Below are positions 9,763 through 19,590 of a DNA stretch of 44,169 nucleotides, in pieces. The position numbers and the translations under genes were made by a program. Source of the stretch: an uncultured Burkholderiales bacterium (GTDB taxonomy: Bacteria; Pseudomonadota; Gammaproteobacteria; Burkholderiales; Burkholderiaceae_C); the NCBI GenBank assembly GCA_903842945.1, contig CAIMNS010000099.1, positions 1-44,169 of the forward strand, in the 5' to 3' direction. Positions within the stretch are counted from its first letter, which is position 1. Each line of letters begins with the position of its first letter. The notes under the pieces are model-generated. The model was not told the DNA's origin. It saw only the letters and a list, made by a program, of their open reading frames with translations, and did not search any database.

Positions 9763-10728
9763 ATGAAAAAAATTCTTTTTAATGCTTTAAGGCACCTATG
9801 GATTCCCCTTTTGACGATTGGGGTGGCTTTTGCTCAAGACCTCTCACCCAAGGCCATCAGGATCATCGTGCCCTTTGCGCCCGGCGGCAGCAATGACATT
9901 GTGGGGCGCAGCATGGCCCAGCAACTGAGCACCCGGCTCAAGCGCAATGTGTTCATTGAAAACAAGCCTGGTGCAGGAGGCTCCATGGGTGCAGATTTGG
10001 TGGCTCATGCGGAGCCAGATGGGAGCAATATCCTGTTGATCTCCTCGACCTTCACCATGAATGCTTCAATCATGAAGCTCAATTACGATCCTGTTCAATC
10101 CTTTGTACCGATTGCGATGATGGGTCTTGGGCCCAGTGTCATTGCGGTGAGCAGTGCTCTGCCCATCAACACGATCAAGGAATTTGTGGCTTATTCCAAA
10201 AAAAATCCAGGACAAATTTATTTTGGTTCTGCGGGGGTTGCTAGTTTTCAGCACTTTGCCATTGAGTTGTTCAAATTCAAGACTGGAGCGGACATCACCT
10301 TGGTTCATTACAAAGGGGGCGGCCCTGCCTTGGTGGACTTGGCTGCGGGCCATGTTCAGGTCGCCTTGGGCAGTTTGATACAAATGCAAAATTTTCTTCG
10401 TGCGGGCAAGATCAAACTCTTGGCCGTTGCCGGTCCAAAGCGGGTTGATTTGATCTCCCAGGTTCCCACGCTCAAAGAGTCTGGCATTGATTTGGAGGTC
10501 AACAATTGGTGGGGTTTGCTCGCACCTGCGGGCACTCCTGCGGGCTTTGTAGACATGGTTCACAAAGAAGTCAATGCTTCATTGTCGTCGCCAGAGATGA
10601 TCAAGCGATTCTCTGCTGAGGGAGCCGAGGCTTGGCCCATGAGCAGGCAAGAGTTCGAGCGTTTGCTGGCCGATGACTCCGCCAAATGGGCGCAATTGGC
10701 CAAACAAACGGGCATCAAAGCGGAGTAA
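9763..10728 (+). CDS. TTT (Bug family) substrate-binding protein
   Basis: Likely start ATG 9763 (MKKILFNALRHLW). IRIIVPFAPGGSNDIVGRSMAQQL...IENKPGAGGSMGADLVAHAEPDGSN...LVHYKGGGPALVDLAAGHV. Confidence 0.93.
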   Translation: MKKILFNALRHLWIPLLTIGVAFAQDLSPKAIRIIVPFAPGGSNDIVGRSMAQQLSTRLKRNVFIENKPGAGGSMGADLVAHAEPDGSNILLISSTFTMNASIMKLNYDPVQSFVPIAMMGLGPSVIAVSSALPINTIKEFVAYSKKNPGQIYFGSAGVASFQHFAIELFKFKTGADITLVHYKGGGPALVDLAAGHVQVALGSLIQMQNFLRAGKIKLLAVAGPKRVDLISQVPTLKESGIDLEVNNWWGLLAPAGTPAGFVDMVHKEVNASLSSPEMIKRFSAEGAEAWPMSRQEFERLLADDSAKWAQLAKQTGIKAE

Positions 10729-10731
10729 AAA

Positions 10732-11583
10732 ATGACCATGAACCTTCATCCACTTCACGTTCAATTTGGTGCTCAAATAACAGGTGTCGATCTCAAACAA
10801 TCCATCCATGACGAGCTGGCGAGCTCTCTCAGGCAGTGTTTGGCAGATCACGCTGTGTTGGTGTTTCCAAACCAAGGCTTGAATCCGGCTCAGTTTGAGG
10901 CTTTCGGACAAGTTTTTGGTGATTTGATGCCACAACAATTTAAGCAGTACACGTTGGATGATTTCCCGTTCATTGGATTCAATTCAACCAACGACTTGCC
11001 AAGAAAAAATGGGAAACTTCAAGTCAGAGGTGAAAATTACCATACGGATCACTCCAATGAGTTATGTCCTCCACGGGCAACTTCCTTGGTTGCCGTTCAA
11101 ATTCCCTCGGTGGGCGGAGACACTCAGTTTGTTGATGTGAGGCAGGCCTATGATGATTTACCGCAAACGCTGAAGCAAAAAATCAAGGGAGTTCGTTCTC
11201 TGCATGTGCTCCAAAGTTCGAGAAGTCCAAGAAGTTTCACCAAGTTAAGTGATGAAGAGCGCGCAAAAATTCCAAGCCATGCACAGCCTTTGGTGATTGA
11301 GCACCCTGTCAGTGGACGAAAAGCACTTTATCTCAACACCGGCCGCATGGAGGGTTTGCTGGGCATGCCAGAGGAAGAAGCTTATGATTTGATCAACCTG
11401 CTGTACGAGCATTCAACCCAAAGCAAATACGAATACAGGCATCGATGGCAAGTTGGTGATGTCGTGATTTGGGACAACCGCTCCGTCATGCACCAAGCCA
11501 ATGCGGATTATGATCCAGAGGAATTCAGGTATCTTTATCGCTTGATGGTGAGTGGAGACGCTTTGCTTGCTGCAAATGCTTAG
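10732..11583 (+). CDS. TauD/TfdA family Fe(II)/2-oxoglutarate dioxygenase
   Basis: YHTDHSNELCPPRATSLVAVQIPSVGGDTQFVDVRQAYDDLP, HPVSGRKALYLNTGRMEGLLGMPEEEA, WQVGDVVIWDNRSVMHQANADYDPEEFRYLYRLMVSGD: HxD...H facial triad and 2OG-binding Arg. Confidence 0.93.
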   Translation: MTMNLHPLHVQFGAQITGVDLKQSIHDELASSLRQCLADHAVLVFPNQGLNPAQFEAFGQVFGDLMPQQFKQYTLDDFPFIGFNSTNDLPRKNGKLQVRGENYHTDHSNELCPPRATSLVAVQIPSVGGDTQFVDVRQAYDDLPQTLKQKIKGVRSLHVLQSSRSPRSFTKLSDEERAKIPSHAQPLVIEHPVSGRKALYLNTGRMEGLLGMPEEEAYDLINLLYEHSTQSKYEYRHRWQVGDVVIWDNRSVMHQANADYDPEEFRYLYRLMVSGDALLAANA

Positions 11584-11601
11584 CTTCTTCAGCTCTTCAA
11601 A

Positions 11602-12399
11602 CTAAGAGTCGTACCTTGGAAAATGGCTTTGATGGGATGAGGCCTCCAGCAGTCTAAGCATGGCATGCCATTCAAGCACCCCATAGGGACGTCGTGTGCC
11701 AGGCTGATAGAGGTGGGCTGTTTTTTCTAGGATGTCTTTTGATGGCATGGTGAGTTCAGTTTTAGCAGCCATGGCGTCAACTTGTGCTCGACAAGACATC
11801 TCAAGTTGGTACATGGTGTTGAAGGCCTGTGGAGCGTCAGGGCCGCAGGTCAACAGTCCATGGTTTCGTAAAACCATGGCGTTGTGCACACCTAGGTCAG
11901 CGACCAAACGGATTCGCTCATCCAGATCGATGGCAGGCCCTTCAAAATCATGGTAGCCCAAATGATTGACGAAACGAATGGAGGTTTGTGTCATGGGGAG
12001 CAATCCGCAAGCCATGCTGGCCACTGACATGCCGGCTCTGGTGTGCGTGTGGATGACGCAGTTGACATCTTCGCGGGCTTGATGGATGGCACCGTGAATC
12101 ACATAGCCCGACTTGTTGATGCCGTAATCGGTGTCTGGTTTATGCAAGATGTTGCCATCCAGATCAATTTTAACCAAGCTGGAGGCGGTGATCTCTTTGT
12201 AAAGCAGGCCGTAAAGATTGATCAACAGGTGATCGGTACCTGGGATTTTTAACGTGATGTGGTTGTAGATCAAATCTGTCATGTCGTAAGCGTCGATCAA
12301 GCGGTAGCAAGCGGCCAGTTGAACCCTTGTCTCCCATTCTTGGGGGCTGACTTCGTTTTTAAGAGATTTGAATTCGGTGCTGAAGTTGGAGGTGCTCAT
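11602..12399 (-). CDS. Class II aldolase/adducin family protein
   Basis: Likely start MSTSNFSTEFKSLK at 12399. YNHITLKIPGTDHLLINLYGLLYKEITASSLVKIDLDGN, VNCVIHTHTRAGMSVASM, MVLRNHGLLTCGPDAPQAFNTMYQLEMSCRAQVDAM. Confidence 0.92.
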   Translation of the reverse strand: MSTSNFSTEFKSLKNEVSPQEWETRVQLAACYRLIDAYDMTDLIYNHITLKIPGTDHLLINLYGLLYKEITASSLVKIDLDGNILHKPDTDYGINKSGYVIHGAIHQAREDVNCVIHTHTRAGMSVASMACGLLPMTQTSIRFVNHLGYHDFEGPAIDLDERIRLVADLGVHNAMVLRNHGLLTCGPDAPQAFNTMYQLEMSCRAQVDAMAAKTELTMPSKDILEKTAHLYQPGTRRPYGVLEWHAMLRLLEASSHQSHFPRYDS

Positions 12400-12590
12400 G
12401 ATGAACCAAAAATGATTTCTGATGAAGTAAAAGGATTCCAAGAATAATAGCTTAATTTTCCGCGCACGATGCCCGCATCACAAGAATCAGAGAAAATATT
12501 AGGGTTTCATGGCATGGTCTCTGTGCGTGAGCGGTGGTAAGGTGTAGGACCATGATCCTACGATTTCAACTACAAAGGGGCTTGCTCGAT

Positions 12591-13376
12591 ATGAAGTTGC
12601 GCCAAACCTTCTTTTTTTTGTTTTACTCTTTTTTAATTTCTTTGACAATGAATTCAAACGCTCAAATTGCTCAATCCTTGGCCCCAAGTGGAAAGATCAA
12701 AGCATCTATTAATTTGGGTAATCCCATTTTGGCCAACAAAGACCCCAAAACAGGACAGCCGGTAGGCGTTTCCGTGGATCTGGCCCACGCCTTGGCCAAA
12801 AAACTCGGTGTGGAGTTGGAATTGGTGGTCTTTGAATCAGCAGGTGAATCGGTTCAAGCGGTGAAAGAGGAGAGAGCGGACTTTGGTTTTTTTGCCATTG
12901 ATCCCGTCAGAGGCGAGGGCATTGCCTTTACCGACGCTTATGTGTTGATTGAGGGAAGTTATCTTGTCAGAAATGACTCTGCCATCCAAGCCAATGAGCA
13001 AGTCGATCGCAAGGGCATTCGAGTCACGGTCGGCAAGGGTAGTGCATATGACTTGTATCTGACGCGGGAGTTAAAGCATGCCAGCATCGTTCGCTCACCC
13101 ACGTCGCCCACTGTGGTAGATTATTTTTTGGAACAAAACATTGAAGTTGCAGCGGGGGTGAAACAGCAGTTGGAATTTGATCAAAAAAGATTTTCCAATT
13201 TGCGACTTTTACCTGGCAGATTCATGGTCATTCAACAAGCCATGGGTATTCCAAAGTCACGCTCAGCGCAAGCGCATCAGTACTTGATCGATTTCGTCAA
13301 AGAGATGAAGGCCAGCGGCATGGTCCTTCAATCTCTGGTGTCACACAAGATAGAAGGGGCATCTGTGGCACCTTGA
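12591..13376 (+). CDS. ABC-type amino-acid-family extracellular solute-binding protein (SBP_bac_3 type)
   Basis: Likely start ATG 12591 (signal peptide MKLRQTFFFLFYSFLISLTMNSNA). IKASINLGNPILANKDPKTGQPVGVSVDLAHALAKKLGVELELVVFESAGESVQAVKEERADFGFFAIDPVRGEGIAFTDAY. Confidence 0.85.
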   Translation: MKLRQTFFFLFYSFLISLTMNSNAQIAQSLAPSGKIKASINLGNPILANKDPKTGQPVGVSVDLAHALAKKLGVELELVVFESAGESVQAVKEERADFGFFAIDPVRGEGIAFTDAYVLIEGSYLVRNDSAIQANEQVDRKGIRVTVGKGSAYDLYLTRELKHASIVRSPTSPTVVDYFLEQNIEVAAGVKQQLEFDQKRFSNLRLLPGRFMVIQQAMGIPKSRSAQAHQYLIDFVKEMKASGMVLQSLVSHKIEGASVAP

Positions 13377-13397
13377 TGGGCAGTTGAAATGCAGGGA

Positions 13398-14996
13398 TCA
13401 ATTGTTTTTCAGTTGTTGGGCGATTTTTTTCCCTAACTCAACCCCCCATTGATCAAAGGGATTGATGGACCAAATGGCGGCTTGGGTAAATACTTTGTGT
13501 TCATAAAGCGCCATCAATGCACCCAAGATGTTGGGTGACATTTCATCCAACCAAATGCTCGTACTTGGAGAGTTGCCCCTGAAGGTGCGATGTCCTGCAA
13601 GAACTGAAATTTGTTCATCGCTCAGACCATCTTCTTTCAGTTCTTTTTCAGTGTCTTGAAGATTCCTGCCCTGAGCCAAGGCTTTGGCTTGCGCTTTCAT
13701 GTTGAGGACCAAACACCGATGATGCTCCAAAGTTGGGTCGATCGGACATGTGTCGGATTTGAGTCCAATGAAGTCTACAGGGACCAAATGGCTGCCCTGA
13801 TGCAAAAGTTGAAAATAAGCATGTTGACCATCAATCCCCAAGCCACCCCAAACAATAGGAGACGTGTGGACTTGCATAGGGTGTGTTTGAAGATCCACCC
13901 CTTTGCCATTGGACTCCATTTCCAATTGCTGTAAATAGGGTGTGAAGTGACTCAATAAATAGGAATAAGGCGCAACGTTATGGGTAGAGGCTTTGAGAAA
14001 GTTGTTGTTCCAGATGCCAATGAGAGCCAGCAAAATTGGCAAATTTCTGTCCCAAGGCGTCTGGTAAAAATGTTCATCCATGGCCCGAGCGCCGCTGAGC
14101 AGTTCTTTGAATCGTTTCTCACCTGTGGCGATGGCAACAGGCAGTCCAATGGCCGACCACACGGAGTATCTTCCACCCACCCAGTCCCAAAACTTGAACG
14201 TTTGCGAACTTTTAAAACCGCTTTCCAAGGCCAAGGCTGTGTTTGCAGTAACGGCGACAAGGTGTTGGCTCATTTTTTCATCTGGGCATCCATTTCTCTG
14301 AAGCCACTGCTTGGCGGAGGCGGCGAGTAAAAGGGTTTCTTGAGTTAAAAATGTTTTGCTTTGAACGATAAAGAGCGTGGAGCTGGCGTCAAGATCAGAC
14401 AAAACTTTGAACAAGGCCCATGCATCCACGTTGGAGACAAAGTGCACGCGAGGCAAGGTTGTTGAGCTTGATTTCCCTACCCGTGGTTCTAAGTTCGATA
14501 AAGCTTGAACACACATTCTTGGGCCAAGGTCTGAGCCCCCTATGCCAAGATTGACAACATCGGTAAAGGCCTTGCCACTAAAGCCTTGAAGTTCTTGATG
14601 GCGAAGTTGTTCAGCAAATCTGCAAAAACGATCCAATTCAAGATTGACCTCTTGGGTGATGCTTTTGCTCCAAGAGACTTGAGTTTCATCTAGATTCCTA
14701 AGCGCAGGGTGAAGTGCGGCGCGTTGTTCCGAGGTGTTGACCTCTTGTCCCTGAAAAAAAAGATTGATTCGCTGTTTGAGATTTGATTCTTCTGCGAGAT
14801 GCAGCAGTGCATTCAATACATGAGAGTCAACTCTTTGGCAGGAGAAGTCCAATTCCAGTCCCAAAGCCTTGAAATTTAAGGCCTCTGAGCGTTTTTGATC
14901 TTTTAAAAGATCACGCAAATGCGGCAGTTCACGAGTGCTTAAATCCTGGAGTTCAATCCAAGACTTGAGAGCGTTGACCGAATGGGCGTGTTTCAT
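13398..14996 (-). CDS. pgi: Glucose-6-phosphate isomerase
   Basis: FTDVVNLGIGGSDLGPRM, FVSNVDAW, VQSKTFLTQETLLLAASAKQWL, FKFWDWVGGRYSVWSAIGLPVAIATG, QLEMESNGKGVD, VWGGLGIDGQHAYFQLLHQG, PFDQWGVELGKKIA: complete pgi signatures. Confidence 0.98.
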   Translation of the reverse strand: MKHAHSVNALKSWIELQDLSTRELPHLRDLLKDQKRSEALNFKALGLELDFSCQRVDSHVLNALLHLAEESNLKQRINLFFQGQEVNTSEQRAALHPALRNLDETQVSWSKSITQEVNLELDRFCRFAEQLRHQELQGFSGKAFTDVVNLGIGGSDLGPRMCVQALSNLEPRVGKSSSTTLPRVHFVSNVDAWALFKVLSDLDASSTLFIVQSKTFLTQETLLLAASAKQWLQRNGCPDEKMSQHLVAVTANTALALESGFKSSQTFKFWDWVGGRYSVWSAIGLPVAIATGEKRFKELLSGARAMDEHFYQTPWDRNLPILLALIGIWNNNFLKASTHNVAPYSYLLSHFTPYLQQLEMESNGKGVDLQTHPMQVHTSPIVWGGLGIDGQHAYFQLLHQGSHLVPVDFIGLKSDTCPIDPTLEHHRCLVLNMKAQAKALAQGRNLQDTEKELKEDGLSDEQISVLAGHRTFRGNSPSTSIWLDEMSPNILGALMALYEHKVFTQAAIWSINPFDQWGVELGKKIAQQLKNN

Positions 14997-15037
14997 GGGG
15001 TAAAGGATTGAACGAATCGAACGGAAACGGATGGCGC

Positions 15038-16048
15038 TCAGTCTGCTGAAATCTTTCTTTCACGAATGAGCTTGCCCCATTTCTTAGATTCGCCGTCAAT
15101 GAACCGTGCCAGTTCTTCTCGGGTGCCAGGCTCGGGTGTCAATCCATGTTTGATCAGCGCTTCTTTGACCTCGGGATTTTGTAGCACTTTGACGATCTCA
15201 AAGTTCCACCGATCCAGTATTTTAGGGTGCATATGAGCAGATGCAACAAAGGCATACCAATTCACAGCGTTGAAGCCTTTGAAGCCAGACTCCGCGACAG
15301 TGGGCAAGCTTGGCAGGGTGGGGCTCCTGGACAAACCTGTTGTGGCCAGAGGTATGACTTTGCCTGCTTCAATGTAGGGCCCTGCAGAGGAGGGGGTTGA
15401 GAAGTAGGCAGATACACGTCCGCCCAGCAAATCAGTCAAAGCTGGCGCACCCCCTTTGTAGGGAATGTGCAAGATATCAATATTGGCTTCTTGGTTGAAA
15501 AGCTCACCGGCAAGGTGTGAGGCTGAGCCTGCCCCCGTGGAGGCGTAATTGAGAACACCGGGCTTGGATTTGGCCAAGGCGATGTATTGAGCCAAGCTTG
15601 TGACGCCCAAGCTTGGGCTGACCACCAAGACATTAGGAAAAAGAAGGCCCATGGTCAATGGGGCAATGTCCTTTTGCACGTCATAGCCGACCTTCATCAT
15701 GTGGGGAGCTATGGCCAATGGGCCAATAGAGCCAAGCAAAATAACCGATCCATCGGGTTCTGACTTGGCAATGATTTGGTGGGCTATGTTTCCACCAGCA
15801 CCAGCCTTGTTGTCAATCAAAACGGATTGACCCAAATTCTCCGACAACTTCTTTGCAATCAGTCGTGCGGCGGTGTCGGATGCTCCGCCAGCTGCAAAGC
15901 CAACGATCATGGTGATGGTCTTGTTGGTGGGGATATCTTGGGCTGAGCTTGGGACAAAGACAGCGCTCAGAAAGAGAGCGAGTGCCAAATTCCGAGAGCA
16001 TGTGTTGAACCTTGATGTTGGCAAATTCAGCCGAACGCTTAAAGTCAT
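15038..16048 (-). CDS. TTT (Bug family) substrate-binding protein
   Basis: KTITMIVGFAAGGASDTAARLIAKKLSENLGQSVLIDNKAGAGGNIAHQIIAKSEPDGSVILLGS...LHIPYKGGAPALTDLLGGRVSAYFS. Confidence 0.93.
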   Translation of the reverse strand: MTLSVRLNLPTSRFNTCSRNLALALFLSAVFVPSSAQDIPTNKTITMIVGFAAGGASDTAARLIAKKLSENLGQSVLIDNKAGAGGNIAHQIIAKSEPDGSVILLGSIGPLAIAPHMMKVGYDVQKDIAPLTMGLLFPNVLVVSPSLGVTSLAQYIALAKSKPGVLNYASTGAGSASHLAGELFNQEANIDILHIPYKGGAPALTDLLGGRVSAYFSTPSSAGPYIEAGKVIPLATTGLSRSPTLPSLPTVAESGFKGFNAVNWYAFVASAHMHPKILDRWNFEIVKVLQNPEVKEALIKHGLTPEPGTREELARFIDGESKKWGKLIRERKISAD

Positions 16049-16060
16049 GATGAAACCTCT

Positions 16061-17236
16061 TTAATCTTCTTTGAGTATCAAACGACTGGGTTGTCTTTTT
16101 TCAACTGCAAAACGCACCAGTGCCGCACCTCGGTAAATGCCGTGTGCGAATTTACCATAGGGCAGTGTTAAAAACAAAGCCATGATGGAGCCCAAGTGAA
16201 GGGCCAACAGAAGTGGCATCGCGACGGTCTTTCCAGCTAGCCACAAAAGTAAGCCCGTCGAGGATGTGAGGATCAGTAGGGCAATGAAGCCCAAGTCCAT
16301 GGGCTTTTGTTTGGCGTCTCCGTGGTCTTTGTGTCTGCTCAAATTGAGCTTGGCCAAAGCGATGGAGCCAATCAACAAAGACACGCCACCTAAAACGCCA
16401 AGGAGCTTGGGTAGGGTGCTCAAATCGTAGGGCGCAAATAGCCCCAAAGCATAATGGTAGAAGGTGGCGACAGTGGTCGATGCAAAGCACAGCATGAAGC
16501 CGTAGAAGGTGAGGTGATGTGCTCGACGTTTGGCCAAGGTAAAGGCGTCGTCTTCGTTGTTGCAACCCTCCCCATGTCCGCCATCCAAGTATTTCAAGGT
16601 CAGCATATTTTGAGTGGCCTCAAGAGTTGCTTGAGTAGAAGCGCCCACCTCACCGGTGACGGGTGCTATTTTAGATAAAAAGGTAAAGAGACCGATACCT
16701 AGGGCGATCACGTCAAAGATGAAGATGGGTGCAAATAAATTGACCATGGCGTTGTGGCCGAGGATGTCATAAAAGCCCAGAACCTTGGTGCCATCGAACA
16801 CAGATGAGTTTTGCTTCATCATGATCAATGCGACAAAAAAAGCCAACGACAAGGTCAAGCAAATGGCAATCCAAAGACCATTGTGTTGGTACCATTTGCC
16901 CATTGACTTGGGCCAGGCATATGTTTGGTAGGTCTCTAGCCTGACCTTGGCCATGCTTTGAGGAATGTTGACCTGAAAGTCATGTGGATCGGCATATTGA
17001 CAGGCGTGCAGGCAAGCGCCACAACTGTGGCATAAGTTGGCCATGTAATGAATGTCATTTTGTTCAAAGCTCAAGCGCCTTGTCATCGCAGGAAACACCG
17101 CACAAAAACTTTCACAATACCGACAGGCATTGCATATTTGTAATTGTCTTGCAACCTCAGCCTCATTGGGGCTGAGAACCACTTGACCTAAGGCCGTGGC
17201 TTTGGCTTCTTGAACCAACTCATGGAGCGCTTTCAT
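16061..17236 (-). CDS. tcuB: Tricarballylate utilization 4Fe-4S protein TcuB/CitB-like
   Basis: EVARQLQICNACRYCESFCAVFPAM and HYMANLCHSCGACLHACQYADPHDFQVNIPQ (two 4Fe-4S clusters) followed by several TM helices. Immediately downstream of a TcuA-like gene. Confidence 0.9.
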   Translation of the reverse strand: MKALHELVQEAKATALGQVVLSPNEAEVARQLQICNACRYCESFCAVFPAMTRRLSFEQNDIHYMANLCHSCGACLHACQYADPHDFQVNIPQSMAKVRLETYQTYAWPKSMGKWYQHNGLWIAICLTLSLAFFVALIMMKQNSSVFDGTKVLGFYDILGHNAMVNLFAPIFIFDVIALGIGLFTFLSKIAPVTGEVGASTQATLEATQNMLTLKYLDGGHGEGCNNEDDAFTLAKRRAHHLTFYGFMLCFASTTVATFYHYALGLFAPYDLSTLPKLLGVLGGVSLLIGSIALAKLNLSRHKDHGDAKQKPMDLGFIALLILTSSTGLLLWLAGKTVAMPLLLALHLGSIMALFLTLPYGKFAHGIYRGAALVRFAVEKRQPSRLILKED

Positions 17237-17238
17237 GG

Positions 17239-18777
17239 TTAAGATTCCTCGCTGACAGTGTTTTCAATCGATCGGTTCATGTTCAATTCGCTTTCCAGTC
17301 CAGAGTCGTTGGTGTTCGATGGCGCCGCATTCAATACAAATTGGGCCGCTTGGTGTCCTGCAATTCGACCATATGCCGTACCAATGGTCATGCCCACTCC
17401 AGCGGTATATCCTTTACCAAGTACATTGCCTGCCATGATCTCGCCCGCAGCAAATAAATTGGGACTGGGTTGGTTACTGAAATAAACGGCAGCCGTTTGA
17501 TCTGTTTTAAGTCCCAAGTAAGTAAACGTGATCCCTGGCTTTACAGGATAAGCATAAAAAGGCGCCTGAGTAATTGGAATGGCCCAGTGACTTTTGACAG
17601 GGCTCAGGCCTTCAGTGTGGCAATCATCTAAAACAGTGTGGTTGAAAGTGCCAACCCGACATGCCTGGTTGTATTCGTTCATGGTTTGCATGAATGTACT
17701 TTGATCCAGTCCGATCAAGTCGGCCAATTCTTCAAGCGTATTGGCTTTCGTGCCCTCAAACACGGGCGGCATAAAGCGGCCTACGGCTTTTGAATCGGTA
17801 ATTGAATAAGCAATTTGTCCTGGCTGCAATGCCACCAATCGACCCCAAATGGCATAACGTTTAGGCCAAAAGTCTTCTCCCTCATCGTAAAAGCGTTGGG
17901 CAAATTTATTGACCACCACACCCAAGGAGACGCAATCTATGCGAGTACAAATACCACCGTCATAAAGTGGAGCCCTGGCATCAATGGCAACCATGTGAGC
18001 TTGGGTAGGGTCCCCAATGATGTCGGCCCCTTGGTCCTTGAGTCGGTCGATCATGGTACCTTGGTTAAATCGTGAGCCACGGATGAGGAAGTTGTCCGCA
18101 GGCCACTCTCCCCATTGGTTTTGTCCCCAGGCTTGCCTGAGTTTGTCGATGTTGGACTCAAAGCCCCCGCATGCCAGAACACAACTTTTGGCAAAAATAG
18201 TTTCTAGCGTTTTTGACCCATCACTTTGAAGATGGGAGACCGTAGCACTCTTGAAAACACCGTCTTTGACGTCGATGTCGAGAGCGGTGGCATTGTAATC
18301 AACTTGAATGCCTAAATTTTGCGCGCTTCTAAAGTAGGCGTTGATCAAGGCTTTGCCGCCTCCCATGAAAAAGGCATTGGTTCTAGCTGTGTGAAGAGCG
18401 CCAGAGAGTGAGGGTTGAAAACGAACGCCGTGTTTCTCCATCCAAGGGCGACACGTTGAGGAGTCTCGAATTGCAATTCGCGCCATTTCTTCATTGGTTT
18501 GTCCGCCTGTGACTTTGAGCAAGTCTTGCCAAAATTCTTCTTCTGGATAGGACTCAACCAGCACATCTTGGGGCTCATCGTGCATGCACCTTAGGTTTCG
18601 GGTATGCATGGAGTTTCCACCGCGCCAATTTTTGGGTGATGACTCCAAGAGCCTGACTGAGCAACCGGCTTCCTTGGCCATCAAAGCTGCACACAAAGCA
18701 GCATTTCCCCCACCTATAACCAGTACGTCAACAGATGTTTGATTTGACAATGATGTCTCCTGTTTTTTAATTTGCAA
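17239..18777 (-). CDS. tcuA: FAD-dependent tricarballylate dehydrogenase TcuA-like
   Basis: VDVLVIGGGNAALCAALMAKEAGCSVRLLESSPKNWRGGNSMHTRNLRCMHD...LFAAGEIMAGNVLGKGYTAGVGMTIGTAYGRIAG: FAD_binding_2 family, paired with TcuB. Confidence 0.9.
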   Translation of the reverse strand: MQIKKQETSLSNQTSVDVLVIGGGNAALCAALMAKEAGCSVRLLESSPKNWRGGNSMHTRNLRCMHDEPQDVLVESYPEEEFWQDLLKVTGGQTNEEMARIAIRDSSTCRPWMEKHGVRFQPSLSGALHTARTNAFFMGGGKALINAYFRSAQNLGIQVDYNATALDIDVKDGVFKSATVSHLQSDGSKTLETIFAKSCVLACGGFESNIDKLRQAWGQNQWGEWPADNFLIRGSRFNQGTMIDRLKDQGADIIGDPTQAHMVAIDARAPLYDGGICTRIDCVSLGVVVNKFAQRFYDEGEDFWPKRYAIWGRLVALQPGQIAYSITDSKAVGRFMPPVFEGTKANTLEELADLIGLDQSTFMQTMNEYNQACRVGTFNHTVLDDCHTEGLSPVKSHWAIPITQAPFYAYPVKPGITFTYLGLKTDQTAAVYFSNQPSPNLFAAGEIMAGNVLGKGYTAGVGMTIGTAYGRIAGHQAAQFVLNAAPSNTNDSGLESELNMNRSIENTVSEES

Positions 18778-18873
18778 AGAATCTAAGGTCTAGCAAATCT
18801 TTAAAGATAAAGAAGGGTGCTGGGCGACTTATTTCAACCGCAACACATTTTAAATTAAGCGAGGTGGATCGAC

Positions 18874-19590
18874 TTATCCGTGTGAAGACAGGGCTTTTTC
18901 TTTCCAGAGTGCCCATGGTCGATCAAGATGGACATCAGCCATCGCAGAGGTTGCCAAGGCTTCTGCGTCGGTTAAAAAATCAACGGTGCCAATTTTCATC
19001 GATTCAAGTTGAAGTTTTGCATTGACTTCAGTGTAGATGGCTCTATAGACGACTTGCTTGATTGAGGTGCCAACCGCAACACTGCCGTGACCGCGCATGA
19101 GGGCTACAGTGGCAGAACCCAGAATGTTGGCCAGAGATTTGCCAAGTTTTTGAGAGTTGATCAACAAGTCAGACGTCTCACCCGCTGTGTGGCGAATTTC
19201 GTAGATGGGTGTTTGAGAGCCTAGGAAACCACTCATATGGCATATCGGGCGCAAGCGTTGCGAGGTCACACCAAATGGAATGACCGATGCAGAGTGCGAG
19301 TGGACAATTGAATTGACATCTGGGCGAGCTCGAAATATTTCGCTGTGTATGAAACGCTCGACATAGGATTTTCTATTTTGAGGGTCATGGACGACCCCAT
19401 CAAAGTCGCATTCCAAAATGTCTTGGGCGGTGACCAAGCCTGGTGCCATGCTTTTTGCAATGAAAAAGCGGTTCTCTAGGCTGGGGTGACGAACACTGAT
19501 ATGACCAAAACCATCCACAACGCCTTCGTTGTAGAGTATTTTGTTTGCAATCACCAAGTCTTCAATGAGGGCGTCTATTTCATGTGTCAT
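18874..19590 (-). CDS. Class II aldolase/adducin family protein
   Basis: Likely start MTHEIDALIEDL at 19590. GVVDGFGHISVRHPSLENRFFIAKSMAPGLVTAQDILECDFDG, VNSIVHSHSASVIPFGV, ATVALMRGHGSVAVGTSIKQVVYRAIYTEVNAKLQ. Confidence 0.92.
   Translation of the reverse strand: MTHEIDALIEDLVIANKILYNEGVVDGFGHISVRHPSLENRFFIAKSMAPGLVTAQDILECDFDGVVHDPQNRKSYVERFIHSEIFRARPDVNSIVHSHSASVIPFGVTSQRLRPICHMSGFLGSQTPIYEIRHTAGETSDLLINSQKLGKSLANILGSATVALMRGHGSVAVGTSIKQVVYRAIYTEVNAKLQLESMKIGTVDFLTDAEALATSAMADVHLDRPWALWKEKALSSHG

Noticed and set aside
10066-10563. 165-aa minus-strand ORF
   Set aside because: Lies entirely inside the TTT receptor at 9763-10728 on the opposite strand; no recognisable domain.
16152-16565. 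137-aa minus-strand ORF overlapping tcuB in another frame
   Set aside because: Arg/His-rich out-of-frame translation of a conserved gene.
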